Origin: Erythrobacter sp. HKB08
GTDB taxonomy: Bacteria; Pseudomonadota; Alphaproteobacteria; Sphingomonadales; Sphingomonadaceae
DNA length: 64,000 nt
Direction: 5' to 3'
NCBI RefSeq assembly: GCF_004114695.1
Contig: NZ_CP035310.1
Location: 2,525,501-2,589,500, forward strand
Positions 35,898 through 46,162 of this stretch are shown piece by piece. The first letter of the stretch is position 1; every line of letters begins with the position of its first letter. The notes below the pieces were generated by a model. It searched no databases. It saw only the letters and a program-made list of their open reading frames with translations, and was not told where the DNA came from. The translations under genes and the position numbers were made by a program.

Positions 35898-35912
35898 GTA
35901 TTTTCCTTATGA

Positions 35913-35938
35913 CCCGCACGGCCTGATTGCGGTGCGGG
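35913..35938 (-). promoter_or_regulatory. Hairpin in the pnp leader
   Basis: CCCGCAC (35913-35919) pairs with GTGCGGG (35932-35938) just upstream of the pnp start at 35897. A second short hairpin (GAGGC/GCCTC, 35975-35991) lies further up. In enterobacteria the pnp leader hairpin is cut by RNase III and mediates autoregulation; a similar role here is a guess. Confidence 0.45.
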
Positions 35939-36034
35939 GCCTACAGTGCCGGGTAATCCGTCCCGGTCCGGTTCGAGGCTCTTCTCGCCTCCATTTTCCG
36001 TTCCCGTGCCGGATTGCGCGGGAGCCGGATAAAC

Positions 36035-36062
36035 GAAGGGGCGACCCTGGAGCCGCCCCTTC
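36035..36062 (-). terminator. Terminator after rpsO
   Basis: GAAGGGGCG (36035-36043) pairs with CGCCCCTTC (36054-36062), ten bases after the rpsO stop. The T run on the leftward strand is weak (GTTTATCC), so partial readthrough into pnp is likely. Confidence 0.7.
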
Positions 36063-36071
36063 GAGAAACTC

Positions 36072-36341
36072 TTATTTGCGAAGACCCAGCTTCTGGATCA
36101 GCGCGTTGTAACGCTCGAGGTCCTTCTTCTTGAGATAGGCGAGCAGGTTACGGCGCTTGTTCACCATCGCCAGCAGACCGCGGCGCGAGTGATTGTCCTT
36201 GTGGTGATCCTTGAAGTGCTCGGTCAGGTTCTTGATACGCTCGGTGAGGATCGCGACCTGAACTTCCGGGCTGCCCGTGTCGTTGTTGTCGCGGGCGTTG
36301 TCCTTGATGATCTTCGTCTTGGTTTCGGGTGCTACCGACAT
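36072..36341 (-). CDS. rpsO: 30S ribosomal protein S15
   Basis: An 89-residue primary 16S rRNA-binding protein of the small subunit, of standard length. Signature segments are [40 protein letters not shown] and [20 protein letters not shown]. It sits between truB (11-base gap upstream) and pnp, the conserved order. The family normally represses its own translation through its leader. Confidence 0.98.
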   Translation of the reverse strand: MSVAPETKTKIIKDNARDNNDTGSPEVQVAILTERIKNLTEHFKDHHKDNHSRRGLLAMVNKRRNLLAYLKKKDLERYNALIQKLGLRK

Positions 36342-36352
36342 GTCTTTACTCT

Positions 36353-37285
36353 CTACTCTGCGACACCTGGAAGATTGAAGCCCCGCACGACCCTGGCCGT
36401 ACCCCCTTCGAGTTCCATGAGCGCAACCGGCACATTCGCCAGCTTCGCAAGGTGGAGCCCATCGGGTTGGGGCATTCCGGAAAGGACCCGGCCCTGGCGG
36501 ACCGCCTGCGCGCTATCCGGATCGAGTTGCAAGGCCGGGATGTCGTCCAGCCCCGCCTCGAGCGGCAGGAGTAGGTCTTGAAGAGGCGCGCCCTTACCGA
36601 TTTCGTTGAGTTTGTCCAGCGAAATCGCCTGTTCTTCGAGGAACGGGCCGGCCTTGATACGGCGTAGATAGGTGACGTGCCCGCAGCTTCCAAGAGCATG
36701 CGCGATATCCCGTGCAAGGGAGCGGATATACGTCCCCTTCGAGACATGGGCGCGAAGGGTCGCCTCGCCTTCCCCGAAGGTCAGCAAGTCGAGTGCATGG
36801 ATGGTCACCTGGCGGGTCTTGATTTCGACCGTCTCGCCAGCCCGTGCGCGGTCGTAGGCACGCTTTCCGTCGATCTTCACGGCCGAATAGGCCGGCGGGA
36901 CCTGATCGATGGGACCGGTGAAGTCCGACAGTACCGCCTCGATCGCCTCGCGCGCGGGCCGAACGTCGCTCGTCTCGATGACTTCGCCTTCGGTATCGAG
37001 CGTATCGGTCTGTTCGCCGAAGGAAATCGTGAAATCGTAGATCTTGCTCGCGTCGAGCATCCTTCCAGCGAGCTTGGTCGCCTCGCCCAGCGCGATCGGC
37101 AGCACGCCTTCAGCCAGAGGGTCGAGCGTGCCGCCATGGCCGACTTTCGTTTTGGAATAGCCGCCTTCGCGCAAATTGCGCTTCACCGCGCCGACCGCCT
37201 GCGTCGAGCCGAGCCCGCGCGGCTTGTCGAGGATCAGCCAACCCGAAAGTGGATGCTGCAGGGCAGGTTTCTTGTCGTCAGTCAC
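36353..37285 (-). CDS. truB: tRNA pseudouridine(55) synthase
   Basis: A 310-residue enzyme making pseudouridine 55 in the T-loop of tRNAs. The catalytic aspartate lies in [20 protein letters not shown]. The N-terminal [20 protein letters not shown] and the RNA-contact segment [19 protein letters not shown] are typical. It is first of the truB-rpsO-pnp group; rbfA, its usual upstream neighbour, is about 4.6 kb away. The start at 37285 is divergent from glpD with a 46-base gap. Confidence 0.97.
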   Translation of the reverse strand: MTDDKKPALQHPLSGWLILDKPRGLGSTQAVGAVKRNLREGGYSKTKVGHGGTLDPLAEGVLPIALGEATKLAGRMLDASKIYDFTISFGEQTDTLDTEGEVIETSDVRPAREAIEAVLSDFTGPIDQVPPAYSAVKIDGKRAYDRARAGETVEIKTRQVTIHALDLLTFGEGEATLRAHVSKGTYIRSLARDIAHALGSCGHVTYLRRIKAGPFLEEQAISLDKLNEIGKGAPLQDLLLPLEAGLDDIPALQLDPDSAQAVRQGRVLSGMPQPDGLHLAKLANVPVALMELEGGTARVVRGFNLPGVAE

Positions 37286-37331
37286 CCATCGCCCCTAGCC
37301 AAAAGCCGCGCGGCCCGCCAAGCGGTTAGCG

Positions 37332-38813
37332 ATGGAAAACGGCTACGACCTCCTCGTCATCGGCGGCGGCATCAACGGCGCGGGGATCGCGCGCGATGCT
37401 GCCGGGCGCGGCGCGAAGGTGCTGCTGGTCGAGAAGGACGACCTGGCGGCGCACACCTCCAGCGCATCGACCAAGCTGGTCCATGGCGGACTGCGCTATC
37501 TCGAACATTACGAGTTCCGCCTGGTGCGCGAGAGCCTGATCGAGCGCGAACGGCTACTCGCCATCGCCCCTCACATCATCTGGCCCCTGCGCTTCGTCCT
37601 GCCGCACGACAAGGGCCTGAGGCCCAGCTGGATGCTGCGTCTCGGCCTGTTCCTCTACGACCATATCGGGGGCCGCAAACTCCTCCCGCCGACCCGCACC
37701 ATCGACCTGCGCCAGCCGCCGCACGGGGACGTGCTGGAAGACCGGCTGGTAAAGGGTTTCGAATATTCGGACTGCTGGGTGGAAGACAGTCGCCTCGTCG
37801 TCCTCAACTGCGTCGATGCGAAGGAACGCGGCGCCGACATTCGCACACGGACCGAGTGCACCGCGCTAGAGCGGCATGCGGATCACTGGGTCGCCGCCCT
37901 GCGTGGCAGCGACGGTGCGAGCGACACAGTCACGGCGCTCAATGTCGTGAATGCTGCCGGACCGTGGGTCGATACGGTTCTCGGCCGGGCGATTTCCGGC
38001 GAGCAGCACCAGAACCTGCGCCTCGTGAAGGGCAGCCACCTCATCTTCCCCAAGCTGTTCGACCACCCGACCTGCTACATCTTCCAGAACCGCGACAACC
38101 GGATCGTCTTCGCCATTCCCTACGAACACGACTTTACGCTCGTCGGGACGACCGATGTCGGCTTCGAAGGCGACCCCAACGATATCGCAATCTCGGACGA
38201 GGAAGCGCGCTACATCTGCGACGCGATCAACGAGTACCTGCGGGTCGACGTGACACCGGAAGAGGCCGTGTCCAGCTATGCCGGCGTGCGACCGCTCTAC
38301 GACGACAAGTCGGCGAGCAATTCGACCGTAACGCGCGACTATGTCTTCGAATTCGACGACAAGGGCGGCGCGCCGATCCTGTCGATCTTCGGCGGGAAGA
38401 TCACGACCTATCGCAAGCTCGCCGAACACGCGCTTCAGAAGTTCCCCTCGATCGGCGGCAAGGCGTGGACCGCCGACGAAGCCTTGCCGGGTGGAAATTT
38501 CCCGGTCGATGGCTTCGAGGACCTGCTGGCCGGCTATTTGGCCCGCTATCCGTGGTTCCCGGCGAGCGGCATGCGCCGCCTGCTCCGCGCCTATGGCACC
38601 AGGGTGGCGGACTTGTTCGGGGAGGCCCAAGCGCTTGCCGATCTCGGCGAGCATTTCGGCGGCGATCTGTACGAGGCGGAGCTGCGCTACCTGCGCGAGG
38701 TCGAATTTGCCCGCTCGGCCAGAGACGTGCTGTGGCGGCGCAGCAAGCTTGAACTGCATCTTCCCGCAGACGCAGCAGGCAAGATCGACGCCTGGTTCGC
38801 GCGCGAGGGTTGA
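37332..38813 (+). CDS. glpD: Aerobic glycerol-3-phosphate dehydrogenase
   Basis: A 493-residue FAD enzyme at the inner face of the membrane that oxidises glycerol-3-phosphate to dihydroxyacetone phosphate and passes electrons to quinone. The FAD motif is IGGGINGAGIARDAAGRGAK, followed by HTSSASTKLVHGGLRYLEHY, a GlpD hallmark. GTTDVGFEGDPNDIAISDEE and the C-terminal helical domain (IFGGKITTYRKLAEHAL) complete the family pattern. No glycerol kinase or facilitator gene is adjacent. The gene converges with the M50 protease; the two stops abut. Confidence 0.96.
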   Translation: MENGYDLLVIGGGINGAGIARDAAGRGAKVLLVEKDDLAAHTSSASTKLVHGGLRYLEHYEFRLVRESLIERERLLAIAPHIIWPLRFVLPHDKGLRPSWMLRLGLFLYDHIGGRKLLPPTRTIDLRQPPHGDVLEDRLVKGFEYSDCWVEDSRLVVLNCVDAKERGADIRTRTECTALERHADHWVAALRGSDGASDTVTALNVVNAAGPWVDTVLGRAISGEQHQNLRLVKGSHLIFPKLFDHPTCYIFQNRDNRIVFAIPYEHDFTLVGTTDVGFEGDPNDIAISDEEARYICDAINEYLRVDVTPEEAVSSYAGVRPLYDDKSASNSTVTRDYVFEFDDKGGAPILSIFGGKITTYRKLAEHALQKFPSIGGKAWTADEALPGGNFPVDGFEDLLAGYLARYPWFPASGMRRLLRAYGTRVADLFGEAQALADLGEHFGGDLYEAELRYLREVEFARSARDVLWRRSKLELHLPADAAGKIDAWFAREG

Positions 38814-39497
38814 TCAGCCGCCCGCGACTGCCGCTGCTATCGAGAGGTATTTCTCCAGCGCCCACTCGACCGGCGGACCGATGGTGTTGCCGATGATGTT
38901 CCACTGCGGAAACGCCCAGCTCGCCGCGATCAGCGCGACGAGCAGGAACATGCCGACCTGCTGGAACTGGCCCCAGTATTTCGCGAGCGAGCGCGGCAGC
39001 AGGCCTTCGACGATATGCCCGCCATCGAAAGGCGGCATGGGCAGGAGGTTGAAGAAGGCGAGGAACAGGTTGATCAGCAGGAAATAGAACAGCCCCTCGA
39101 CGAGGATGCCGGGGCTCGCAAAGTTCTCCGGCGATACGCTCGGCGCGATCAGGCCGATCAGGATGGCGCCGACCAGCGCGAGCAGCAGGTTCATACCCGG
39201 CCCTGCCGCAGCAACCGCCATCATGCCGTAGCGCGGATTTTTGAGCCGCTGCTTGATCACCGGGACCGGCTTCGCCCAGCCGAAGATCGGCCCGCCGAAC
39301 AGCCACAGCGCACCCGGCACGACCAGCGTGCCGATCGGATCGACGTGGCGGATCGGATTGAAGCTCAGCCGGTTGCGCTCCTTGGCGGTCGGATCGCCCA
39401 GTGCGAGCGCCGTCCAGCCGTGCGCCACCTCGTGAAAGACGATGGCGATCACCAGGCAGGGGATCACGATGGCTGCGAGGAGAAGTCCTTCGGTCAT
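38814..39497 (-). CDS. Site-2 protease family protein (M50 metalloprotease)
   Basis: A 227-residue integral-membrane zinc protease with about six helices. The zinc motif is HEVAH at residues 22-26 within the first helix, and the third ligand lies in NLLPMPPFDGGHIV near the C-terminus. It is a minimal form without PDZ or CBS domains, of the SpoIVFB/Rv2869-like small subgroup. It would cut a membrane-bound substrate, possibly an anti-sigma factor, but no such gene is beside it. It is followed on the same strand by no close partner; tdk is 24 bases upstream. Confidence 0.92.
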   Translation of the reverse strand: MTEGLLLAAIVIPCLVIAIVFHEVAHGWTALALGDPTAKERNRLSFNPIRHVDPIGTLVVPGALWLFGGPIFGWAKPVPVIKQRLKNPRYGMMAVAAAGPGMNLLLALVGAILIGLIAPSVSPENFASPGILVEGLFYFLLINLFLAFFNLLPMPPFDGGHIVEGLLPRSLAKYWGQFQQVGMFLLVALIAASWAFPQWNIIGNTIGPPVEWALEKYLSIAAAVAGG

Positions 39498-39521
39498 TCG
39501 GGATAGATAGGCAGCGCCGCG

Positions 39522-40100
39522 TCAGCCCGCCAGTGCCTCGCTGAAATGCTTTCGGCACAGGGCGACATAGCGATCGTTGCCGCCGATCTCGGTCTGTGCG
39601 CCCTGCTTGACCGCCGCGCCGCTCGCATCGACGCGCAGGTTCATCGACGATTTACGCCCGCAATGGCAGATCGCTTTGAGTTCGGTCAGCGAATCCGCGA
39701 TGCCGAGCAGTGCCGCGCTTCCGGGGAAAAGCTCGCCCTGGAAATCGGTCCTCAGGCCATAGCAGAGCACGGGAATGCCTTCCTCGTCGGCCAGCCGCGC
39801 GCATTGCCACACCTGGTCTTTCGTGAGGAACTGCGCCTCGTCGATCAGCACGCAATTGACCGGCTCGGCCTTGTGCGACGCCATGACCCGCGACCACAGG
39901 TCGGTATCGCGCTCGAACCGGTGCGCGTCTGCTTCGAGGCCGATCCGGCTCGCGATCGGCTTGCCTTCCGAGCGATCGTCGAGCGCGGCGGTCCACAGCA
40001 TCGTGCTCATCCCGCGCTCGCGATAATTGAAGTCCGCCTGCAGCAGGGTGGTCGATTTACCCGCATTCATGCTGGCATAGTAGAAATAGAGCTTGGCCAT
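39522..40100 (-). CDS. tdk: Thymidine kinase
   Basis: A 192-residue type II thymidine kinase of the salvage pathway. The P-loop is MNAGKSTT in the first strand, the catalytic acidic residue is in CVLIDEAQFL, and the zinc-binding lasso region includes CHCGRKSSMNLRVD. The length is normal. In the second zinc pair only one cysteine (YVALCRKHF) is evident, with His near it. It lies 24 bases upstream of the M50 protease gene and is likely cotranscribed with it. Confidence 0.96.
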   Translation of the reverse strand: MAKLYFYYASMNAGKSTTLLQADFNYRERGMSTMLWTAALDDRSEGKPIASRIGLEADAHRFERDTDLWSRVMASHKAEPVNCVLIDEAQFLTKDQVWQCARLADEEGIPVLCYGLRTDFQGELFPGSAALLGIADSLTELKAICHCGRKSSMNLRVDASGAAVKQGAQTEIGGNDRYVALCRKHFSEALAG

Positions 40101-40244
40101 GCGCGCGACACTAGACCGCTTCTTGCGCCCGGCGCGAGAGACGCGCTCCAGTCTTCAACAGGCAGCGCGTTAAGCGGGGCGACAGGCGGCGCGAGCAATG
40201 CTAGCGCCTCGCAAAAGCAACTTTAGACCTCAGGGGACAATTGG

Positions 40245-41852
40245 GTGGCAGAAGCAGTCGCGCCGCAGACGCAAAAGGGCATTCTCGGCTGGATCGAACG
40301 GAGCGGCAACAAGCTGCCCGATCCGGTGTTCCTCTTCTTCTGGCTGATCGCCGGACTGGTCGTCATCTCGATTATCGCGAGCCTGCTCGGCTGGTCGGCG
40401 GCGCACCCGACGGAACTCGACGAAGCGACCGGACAGGCGCGCATCATCGAGGCGACGTCCCTCCTCTCCGCCGAGAACATCCAGCGTCTCTGGGTCGAAA
40501 TGCCCAAGACGTTCACTCACTTCCACCCGCTTGGTTACGTGCTCGTTGTCATGCTCGGTGCGGGCGTGGCGGAGCGTGCCGGGCTGTTCGGCACCGCCAT
40601 GCGCGCGGGTGTGCGCAACGCGCCCAAGGCGCTGCTGACGCCGATCGTCGTGTTCGTAGGCATGATGGGCAATCTCGCGGCGGATGCGGCCTATGTGGTC
40701 CTGATCCCGCTTGCCGGCATCATTTTCCATGCTGCCGGACGGCATCCCGTGGCAGGTATCGCCGCGGCCTTTGCAGGCGTGTCGGGCGGCTTTTCCGCAA
40801 ACCTGCTGCCGGGCCAGCTCGATGCGCTGCTGTTCGGCATCACCGAGGCTTCGGTCGAGACCGTGTTCGGCGATTTCACCGCCAACATCGCAGGCAACTG
40901 GTACTTCATCGCGGCGATGACCTTCGTCTTCCTGCCGGTGATCTGGTACGTCACCGACCGCATGATCGAGCCGCGTCTCGGCCCGTGGGATCCCTCCCGC
41001 GCCAAGCATGACGGGGCCGGCGAGCAGACCGATCGCCCGCTGACCGATGGCGAGAAGAAGGGCCTGCGCATGGCGGGTCTCGCGGTTCTCGGCATCGTGG
41101 CGCTGTGGCTCGTCTTCACCTTCGGTCCGGGCACGCCGCTGATCAACGAAGACGCGACGCCCGAAGCGCGGCTGACGCCGTTCTACCAGAGCCTCGTCGC
41201 GGGCTTCTTCCTGCTCTTCCTGCTGGCCGGCTGGGCCTATGGCAAAGGCGCGGGCACGATCACCGACCACCGCAGCCTGGTGAAGATGATGTCCGGGGCG
41301 ATGGAAGACCTCGCCTACTACCTCGTCCTTGCCTTCGCTGCGGCGCACTTCGTGGCGATGTTCGCCTGGTCGAACCTCGGACTGATCCTTGCGGTCGAGG
41401 GTGCGGACTTCCTCGGCTCCTCCGGCCTGCCCGCCTGGGCGCTGCTGGCGGCAATCATCCTGGTGTCGGCATTGCTCAACATCTTCGTCGGCTCTGCCAG
41501 TGCCAAGTGGGCGCTGCTTTCGCCGGTGCTGGTGCCGATGCTCATGCTGCTCGGCATTTCGCCGGAAATGGCCACCGCCGCCTATCGCGTGGGCGACGGC
41601 GCGACGAACATCATCACGCCGCTGATGGTCTACTTCCCGCTGATCCTGATCTTCTGCCAGCGCTGGGACAAGGACTTCGGCCTCGGCAGCCTCGCCGCAA
41701 CCATGCTGCCGTTCTCGATCGGCCTGCTGGTGGCCGGCCTCGCCATGACGATCGGCTGGGTCGTGCTCGACCTGCCGCTCGGCCCGGGTGCCAGCGTGTT
41801 CATGGAAGTACCGACGACGGTCGCTCCGACCGCCCCGGCGGCAGCGCAGTAA
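40245..41852 (+). CDS. AbgT family transporter
   Basis: A 535-residue inner-membrane transporter of the AbgT family, whose members import p-aminobenzoyl-glutamate or export antimetabolites such as sulfonamides. Typical segments are GILGWIERSGNKLPDPVFLF at the N-terminus, VVMLGAGVAERAGLFGTAMR, and AYRVGDGATNIITPLMVYFP near the C-terminus. Around nine transmembrane helices plus two hairpins fit the family. It starts at GTG 40245 after GGGGACAA. It stands alone and converges with rbfA. Whether it works in folate salvage or drug efflux cannot be decided. Confidence 0.93.
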   Translation: MAEAVAPQTQKGILGWIERSGNKLPDPVFLFFWLIAGLVVISIIASLLGWSAAHPTELDEATGQARIIEATSLLSAENIQRLWVEMPKTFTHFHPLGYVLVVMLGAGVAERAGLFGTAMRAGVRNAPKALLTPIVVFVGMMGNLAADAAYVVLIPLAGIIFHAAGRHPVAGIAAAFAGVSGGFSANLLPGQLDALLFGITEASVETVFGDFTANIAGNWYFIAAMTFVFLPVIWYVTDRMIEPRLGPWDPSRAKHDGAGEQTDRPLTDGEKKGLRMAGLAVLGIVALWLVFTFGPGTPLINEDATPEARLTPFYQSLVAGFFLLFLLAGWAYGKGAGTITDHRSLVKMMSGAMEDLAYYLVLAFAAAHFVAMFAWSNLGLILAVEGADFLGSSGLPAWALLAAIILVSALLNIFVGSASAKWALLSPVLVPMLMLLGISPEMATAAYRVGDGATNIITPLMVYFPLILIFCQRWDKDFGLGSLAATMLPFSIGLLVAGLAMTIGWVVLDLPLGPGASVFMEVPTTVAPTAPAAAQ

Positions 41853-41855
41853 GGC

Positions 41856-42257
41856 TTATTCGTCGTCCGGATCGAGGTCGCGCGCCACTTTCGGGTCGCG
41901 CAGCAGTTTCTCGATCCGGTCGGCCTCGTCGAAGCTCTCGTCCGGCCGGAACTTCAGCCTGGGCGCGAATTTGAGGCCGAGGCGCTTGGCGACCTCGCGC
42001 TGCAGATAGGCGGTGTTCTGGCGCAACGCCTTGACGACCGCATCTTCCTCCGCACCGAGCAACGGCTTCACATAGGCCGTCGCATTGCGCAGGTCCGGCG
42101 TCATGCGGACTTCGGTCACGGAGATGTTCGAGGCCGAAACGGTCTCGTCATGCACTTCCTGCCGCGCGAGCAGCTCGCTCAGGATATGGCGCACCCGCTC
42201 GCCCACCTTGAGGACGCGCACGGAGTGCTGTTCTGCGGTGAATTGCTGTCGGGCCAT
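41856..42257 (-). CDS. rbfA: 30S ribosome-binding factor
   Basis: A 133-residue KH-fold factor for late maturation of the 16S rRNA 5' end and for cold adaptation. Supporting segments are [40 protein letters not shown] and [19 protein letters not shown]. It ends with an acidic tail (DLDPDDE). It is the last gene of the rimP-to-rbfA block; one base separates it from the upstream DUF1697 gene. Confidence 0.96.
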   Translation of the reverse strand: MARQQFTAEQHSVRVLKVGERVRHILSELLARQEVHDETVSASNISVTEVRMTPDLRNATAYVKPLLGAEEDAVVKALRQNTAYLQREVAKRLGLKFAPRLKFRPDESFDEADRIEKLLRDPKVARDLDPDDE

Positions 42258-42258
42258 G

Positions 42259-42804
42259 TCAGTCCATCTTTTCCAGTATGCGTTTGAGCGAGGTCATGTT
42301 GCGCGCCGTGCCCTTGCAGCCGATCCGCCGCTCGAGAAGCTTGTTCGACAGGCTCGAAACGCCGACACCGTGCACATAGTCGAGAAACAGCACGCGGTCA
42401 CCCAGTGCGAGCCGTTCGCTGCCCTTGCCCCGGTGTTCCTCGATCAGCGCATCGACGCGGGCCTTGTCGGGTTGCTGGCTGAGGAAGATGGAATGGACCA
42501 TCTTGTCCGAACCATGCTCGGGCCCGGTGCCGTGAAACGGGTTCTCGTCGATCGCCCGCCTGACTTCGTCCGCCGTGCGCACCATGGCGCAGGACTTGAA
42601 GCCGAAGTTCTGCGCGACGACGCTTTCCAGCTGGATTTCGATCATCGCCGGATCGCGCTCGTCGGTCAGGATGACGTTCCCGCTCGCCGCGACGGTTTCG
42701 ACGTCGCGAAAGCCCGAGGCGGCGAGCGCCTCCTTCAGAGCGGCCATCTTGATGCGATTGCTGCCGACATTGATGCTGCCGAGCAGGGCAAGGACGCGAG
42801 CCAT
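42259..42804 (-). CDS. DUF1697 domain-containing protein
   Basis: A 181-residue protein of the DUF1697 family, alpha/beta fold, no known activity. The family opening is [20 protein letters not shown], followed by [20 protein letters not shown], and the C-terminal [20 protein letters not shown] is diagnostic. It overlaps the upstream PaaI thioesterase gene by one base and precedes rbfA by one base, so it has been incorporated into the translation-factor operon. Confidence 0.9.
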   Translation of the reverse strand: MARVLALLGSINVGSNRIKMAALKEALAASGFRDVETVAASGNVILTDERDPAMIEIQLESVVAQNFGFKSCAMVRTADEVRRAIDENPFHGTGPEHGSDKMVHSIFLSQQPDKARVDALIEEHRGKGSERLALGDRVLFLDYVHGVGVSSLSNKLLERRIGCKGTARNMTSLKRILEKMD

Positions 42805-43211
42805 CAGTCGCCCGTCGGTCTCGGCGTCGGGATGGCCGTGCTGGTCGAACGGGCGAGCAGCGTGCCGGCCTCGTCGAACAGTTCGCCTTCGAGGAAGATG
42901 ACCCGCTTGCCACGCCGGATCACGCGGCCCTTCGCCACCAGCGGGCCGATCGGCACGGGCTTGAGCAGCGACATCGCAATCTCGAGGTTGAGCGGCGCTT
43001 CCTCGTGGTCGGTCGCCCAGACATGCGCCCAGCCCATGACCTCGTCGAGGAAGCCGGCCACTAGCCCGCCCTGCACGAAGCCGCGCGGGGTACGGAAGCT
43101 GTCGGGCGCGTTGAAGCGCAGGGTGATCTCTTCGCGCTCGGCATCGAAGCTGTCGAAGGCGACACCCATCAGCCTGGCATGCGGGAAGTCGCCCGCGTCA
43201 CCCCTGCTCAT
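42804..43211 (-). CDS. PaaI-family thioesterase
   Basis: A 135-residue hotdog-fold protein of the PaaI group, acting on acyl-CoA thioesters. The active-site helix is RGFVQGGLVAGFLDEVMGWA, with G-G-L-x-A and D-E as in the family, and the last strands include RGKRVIFLEGELFDEAGTLL. It is clearly paralogous to the next gene upstream (shared VQGGL-AGFLDEVMG and EGELFDxxGxLLAR-TSTAIPTP). The two overlap by four bases and arose by tandem duplication. The substrate is unknown. Confidence 0.9.
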   Translation of the reverse strand: MSRGDAGDFPHARLMGVAFDSFDAEREEITLRFNAPDSFRTPRGFVQGGLVAGFLDEVMGWAHVWATDHEEAPLNLEIAMSLLKPVPIGPLVAKGRVIRRGKRVIFLEGELFDEAGTLLARSTSTAIPTPRPTGD

Positions 43212-43621
43212 TCCTTTTCTCCGGGAACGGGCGTCGGGATAGCGGTCGAAGTCGCACGGGCGAGGAGGTTGCCCTCCTTGTCGAACAGCTCGCCTTCAAG
43301 GAAAGCGACCCTGCGGCCTGCGCGCACGACCTTGCCCTTGCCGGTGATCGTTTCCAGCGGAACCATCCGCACGAAAGTCAGGTTCATGTCGAGATTGAGC
43401 GGCAGCGCCTCGCCATCGGTGGATGCGAGCAGTGCCGCCCCCATCACCTCGTCGAGGAAACCTGCGATCAATCCACCCTGCACCGCGCCGCGGGGCGAGG
43501 CGAATTCGGGCGGCGGGGTATATTCGACGGTGATTGTCTGATGCTCCTCGTCCCACGACTGGAACGAGGAGCCCATCAGTACCGCAGAAGGCGAACGCTG
43601 GCGTTCGTAGATCCTGGCCAT
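43208..43621 (-). CDS. PaaI-family thioesterase, paralogue
   Basis: A 137-residue hotdog thioesterase. The segment RGAVQGGLIAGFLDEVMGAA holds the catalytic Gly/Asp pattern, and the C-terminus AFLEGELFDKEGNLLARATS mirrors its downstream paralogue. It is four bases overlapped with that gene (ATGA-type coupling) and starts 15 bases after infB. The pair may form homo- or hetero-oligomers. A housekeeping role inside a translation operon is not evident. Confidence 0.9.
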   Translation of the reverse strand: MARIYERQRSPSAVLMGSSFQSWDEEHQTITVEYTPPPEFASPRGAVQGGLIAGFLDEVMGAALLASTDGEALPLNLDMNLTFVRMVPLETITGKGKVVRAGRRVAFLEGELFDKEGNLLARATSTAIPTPVPGEKE

Positions 43622-43635
43622 GCGTTACCCCCGGC

Positions 43636-46146
43636 TCAGAGCGTGCGTTCACGCTCCTCGACTTCGAAGACTTCGAGGTTGTCGCCAGCCTTGATGTCGT
43701 TCGTGTCCTCGAGGACCACGCCGCATTCGAGACCCGCACGAACCTCGTCGACATCGTCCTTGAAGCGGCGCAGCGACGCGATGGTCGTGGCCGAGACGAT
43801 GACATCGTCGCGGGTGAGACGTGCGTGGAGGCCCTTGCGGATGACGCCTTCGATGACGAGCAGGCCGGCAGCCTTGTCCTTCTTGCCAGCAGGGAAGACC
43901 TGCTTGACTTCGGCACGGCCGACGACGTTCTCGATCCGCTCCGGACCAAGCTCGCCTGCCATCTCCTTCGCGATCTCTTCGGTCAGGTGGTAGATGACAT
44001 CGTAATACATCATCCGCACCTTCTCGCGTTCGACCAGCTGGCGTGCCTTCGGGTTCGGACGCACGTTGAAGCCGATGATCGGAGCGTTCGATGCCGCCGC
44101 AAGCGTAACGTCGCTTTCGGTAATGGCGCCAACGCCCGCATGCAGCACGCGCACCTTGATCTCGTCGTTCGAGAGGTTGTGCAGCGCGTTGGTGATCGCC
44201 TCGACACTGCCCTGCACGTCGGCTTTCACCACGAGCGGGAACTCGATGACGTTCGATGCGAGGTTGTTGAACATCGTATCGAAGCTGGTCGGGGCGAGCG
44301 CGGTGCGCTTCTCCGTTGCCTTCTCCTGGCGATATTCGGCCACTTCGCGGGCACGCTGTTCGTTCTCGACCACTGCGAGCACGTCACCGGCATTCGGCAC
44401 GCCGCCGAGGCCGAGGACCTCGACCGGCATGGACGGACCGGCTTCCTTGATCTGCTTGCCCTGGTCGTTGACGATCGCGCGCACCTTGCCGCTCTGCGTG
44501 CCGACGACGAAGTTGTCGCCGCGCTTTAGCGTACCGCGGGTGATCAGCACGGTCGCGACCGGGCCGCGGCCCTTGTCGAGCTGCGCTTCGATCACGGTCG
44601 CTTCCGCATCGCGATCCGGATTGGCCTTGAGTTCGAGCAGCTCCGCCTGAAGCGCGATCTTCTCGAGCAGTTCGTCGAGATTGGTCTTTTCCTTGGCGGA
44701 AATTTCCACGTCCTGCACATCGCCCGACATCGCCTCGACGATGACTTCGTGTTCGAGCAGGCGCTCGCGGATCTTCTGCGGATTGGCTTCCGGCTTGTCG
44801 CACTTGTTGATCGCGACGATCATCGGAACGCCGGCGGCCTTGGTGTGATTGATGGCCTCGATCGTCTGCGGCATGATGCCGTCGTCTGCGGCGACCACCA
44901 GCACGACGATGTCGGTCACATTCGCACCGCGCGCACGCATTTCGGTGAACGCTTCGTGGCCCGGGGTGTCGAGGAAGGTGATGACTGCGCCATCCTTCGT
45001 CTTCACCTGGTAACTGCCGATGTGCTGCGTGATGCCGCCCGCTTCGCCCTTGAGGACGTTCGAGCCGCGCAGCGCGTCGAGCAGGCTGGTCTTGCCGTGG
45101 TCGACGTGGCCCATGATGGTGACCACCGCAGGACGCGGCTTGAGCGTTTCTTCCGGATCCTGGTCGACCGTCGTGTCGATATCGACGTCGGCTTCCGACA
45201 CCTTCTGGATATTGTGACCGAACTGCTCGACGAGCAGCTCCGCTGTATCCTGGTCGATGGTCTGGTTGACCGTGACCATCATGTCGAGATTGAAGAGCTC
45301 CTTCACCAGGTCGGCACCCTTTTCGCCCATGCGCTTGGCCAGTTCGCCGACGGTAATCGCCTCGGGGACGACCACATCGCGGACCTGTTTCTCGCGCGGC
45401 TTGGACGAGCCGCCGCCCTGCATGCGGCGTTCCTTCTCGCGCGCACGCTTGAGTGCGGCGAGCGAACGCGCGCGGCGCCCCTCGTCCTCGTTGAGAGCCT
45501 TGGTGACGGTCAGCTTGCCCGAACGGCGCTTGTCCTTGCGCTCGGCCGGGGCAGGACGCTTGTCGTCCTTCTTCTTCTTTTCCGGCTTCTTCGCCTCGGG
45601 ACGGGCCACGGGCGTGAACTTGCGCGGAGCAGGGGCCGGCGTGCCTTTCGCTGCGGGCGCGGCTTCCGCTTCGCCTTCGGCTTCGGCCGGAGCTTCGGCA
45701 GCAGCCTTGGCTTCTTCCTCGGCACGCTTGGCGGCTTCTTCCTCGGCCTTGCGGTTTTCTTCCTGCCGCTTCTTCTCGTCCTCGGCTTCCTTCTTGGCCT
45801 TCTGCTCGTCACGCTTGCGCGCTTCCTCGGCGAGGCGCAGGCGCTCTTCCTCGGCTTCGCGCTGGAGGCGGGCTACCTTTTCCTGCGGGGTTTCGCCCGG
45901 AGGTGCCTTCTTGGCGGCAGGCTTCTTCGCTTCCGGTGCAGGCGCAGGAGCAGGCTCCGGCGCGGGCGGCGGCGGAGGGGGCGGAGGCGGAGTCTCGCCG
46001 GGTTTGACGAGCTTGCGCTTGCGCTTCACCTCGACGGCAACCTTGTTGGTGCGGCCGTGGCTGAAGGTCTGCTTGACCTCGCCAGCATCGACCGCCCGCT
46101 TCAGGCCGAGAGGTTTGCGTGCAGGTTTTTTGTCTTCGTCGCTCAT
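43636..46146 (-). CDS. infB: Translation initiation factor IF-2
   Basis: An 836-residue GTPase that places initiator tRNA on the 30S subunit. A long charged N-terminal region (residues 1-330) has Lys/Glu/Ala repeats and a run of ten prolines ([17 protein letters not shown]). The G domain then shows [14 protein letters not shown] (G1), GGITQHIG (G2), DTPGHEAF (G3) and NKCDKPEAN (G4). Domains II-IV and the C-terminal tRNA-binding domain are complete ([12 protein letters not shown]). IF2_N-like helices are present near residue 260 ([14 protein letters not shown]). It is in the usual nusA-ylxR-infB order. Confidence 0.98.
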   Translation of the reverse strand: MSDEDKKPARKPLGLKRAVDAGEVKQTFSHGRTNKVAVEVKRKRKLVKPGETPPPPPPPPPAPEPAPAPAPEAKKPAAKKAPPGETPQEKVARLQREAEEERLRLAEEARKRDEQKAKKEAEDEKKRQEENRKAEEEAAKRAEEEAKAAAEAPAEAEGEAEAAPAAKGTPAPAPRKFTPVARPEAKKPEKKKKDDKRPAPAERKDKRRSGKLTVTKALNEDEGRRARSLAALKRAREKERRMQGGGSSKPREKQVRDVVVPEAITVGELAKRMGEKGADLVKELFNLDMMVTVNQTIDQDTAELLVEQFGHNIQKVSEADVDIDTTVDQDPEETLKPRPAVVTIMGHVDHGKTSLLDALRGSNVLKGEAGGITQHIGSYQVKTKDGAVITFLDTPGHEAFTEMRARGANVTDIVVLVVAADDGIMPQTIEAINHTKAAGVPMIVAINKCDKPEANPQKIRERLLEHEVIVEAMSGDVQDVEISAKEKTNLDELLEKIALQAELLELKANPDRDAEATVIEAQLDKGRGPVATVLITRGTLKRGDNFVVGTQSGKVRAIVNDQGKQIKEAGPSMPVEVLGLGGVPNAGDVLAVVENEQRAREVAEYRQEKATEKRTALAPTSFDTMFNNLASNVIEFPLVVKADVQGSVEAITNALHNLSNDEIKVRVLHAGVGAITESDVTLAAASNAPIIGFNVRPNPKARQLVEREKVRMMYYDVIYHLTEEIAKEMAGELGPERIENVVGRAEVKQVFPAGKKDKAAGLLVIEGVIRKGLHARLTRDDVIVSATTIASLRRFKDDVDEVRAGLECGVVLEDTNDIKAGDNLEVFEVEERERTL

Positions 46147-46162
46147 CTAGCTCGTCGTTCCT

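Noticed and set aside
33636-35912. A 758-codon open frame antisense to pnp, and similar long antisense frames opposite nusA (46440-48842), infB (44749-46533) and the acyl-CoA dehydrogenases (7067-9490)
   Set aside because: High GC with G/C-biased third positions removes stop codons from the opposite strand; the sense frames match strongly conserved proteins and the antisense ones show no recognisable domains.
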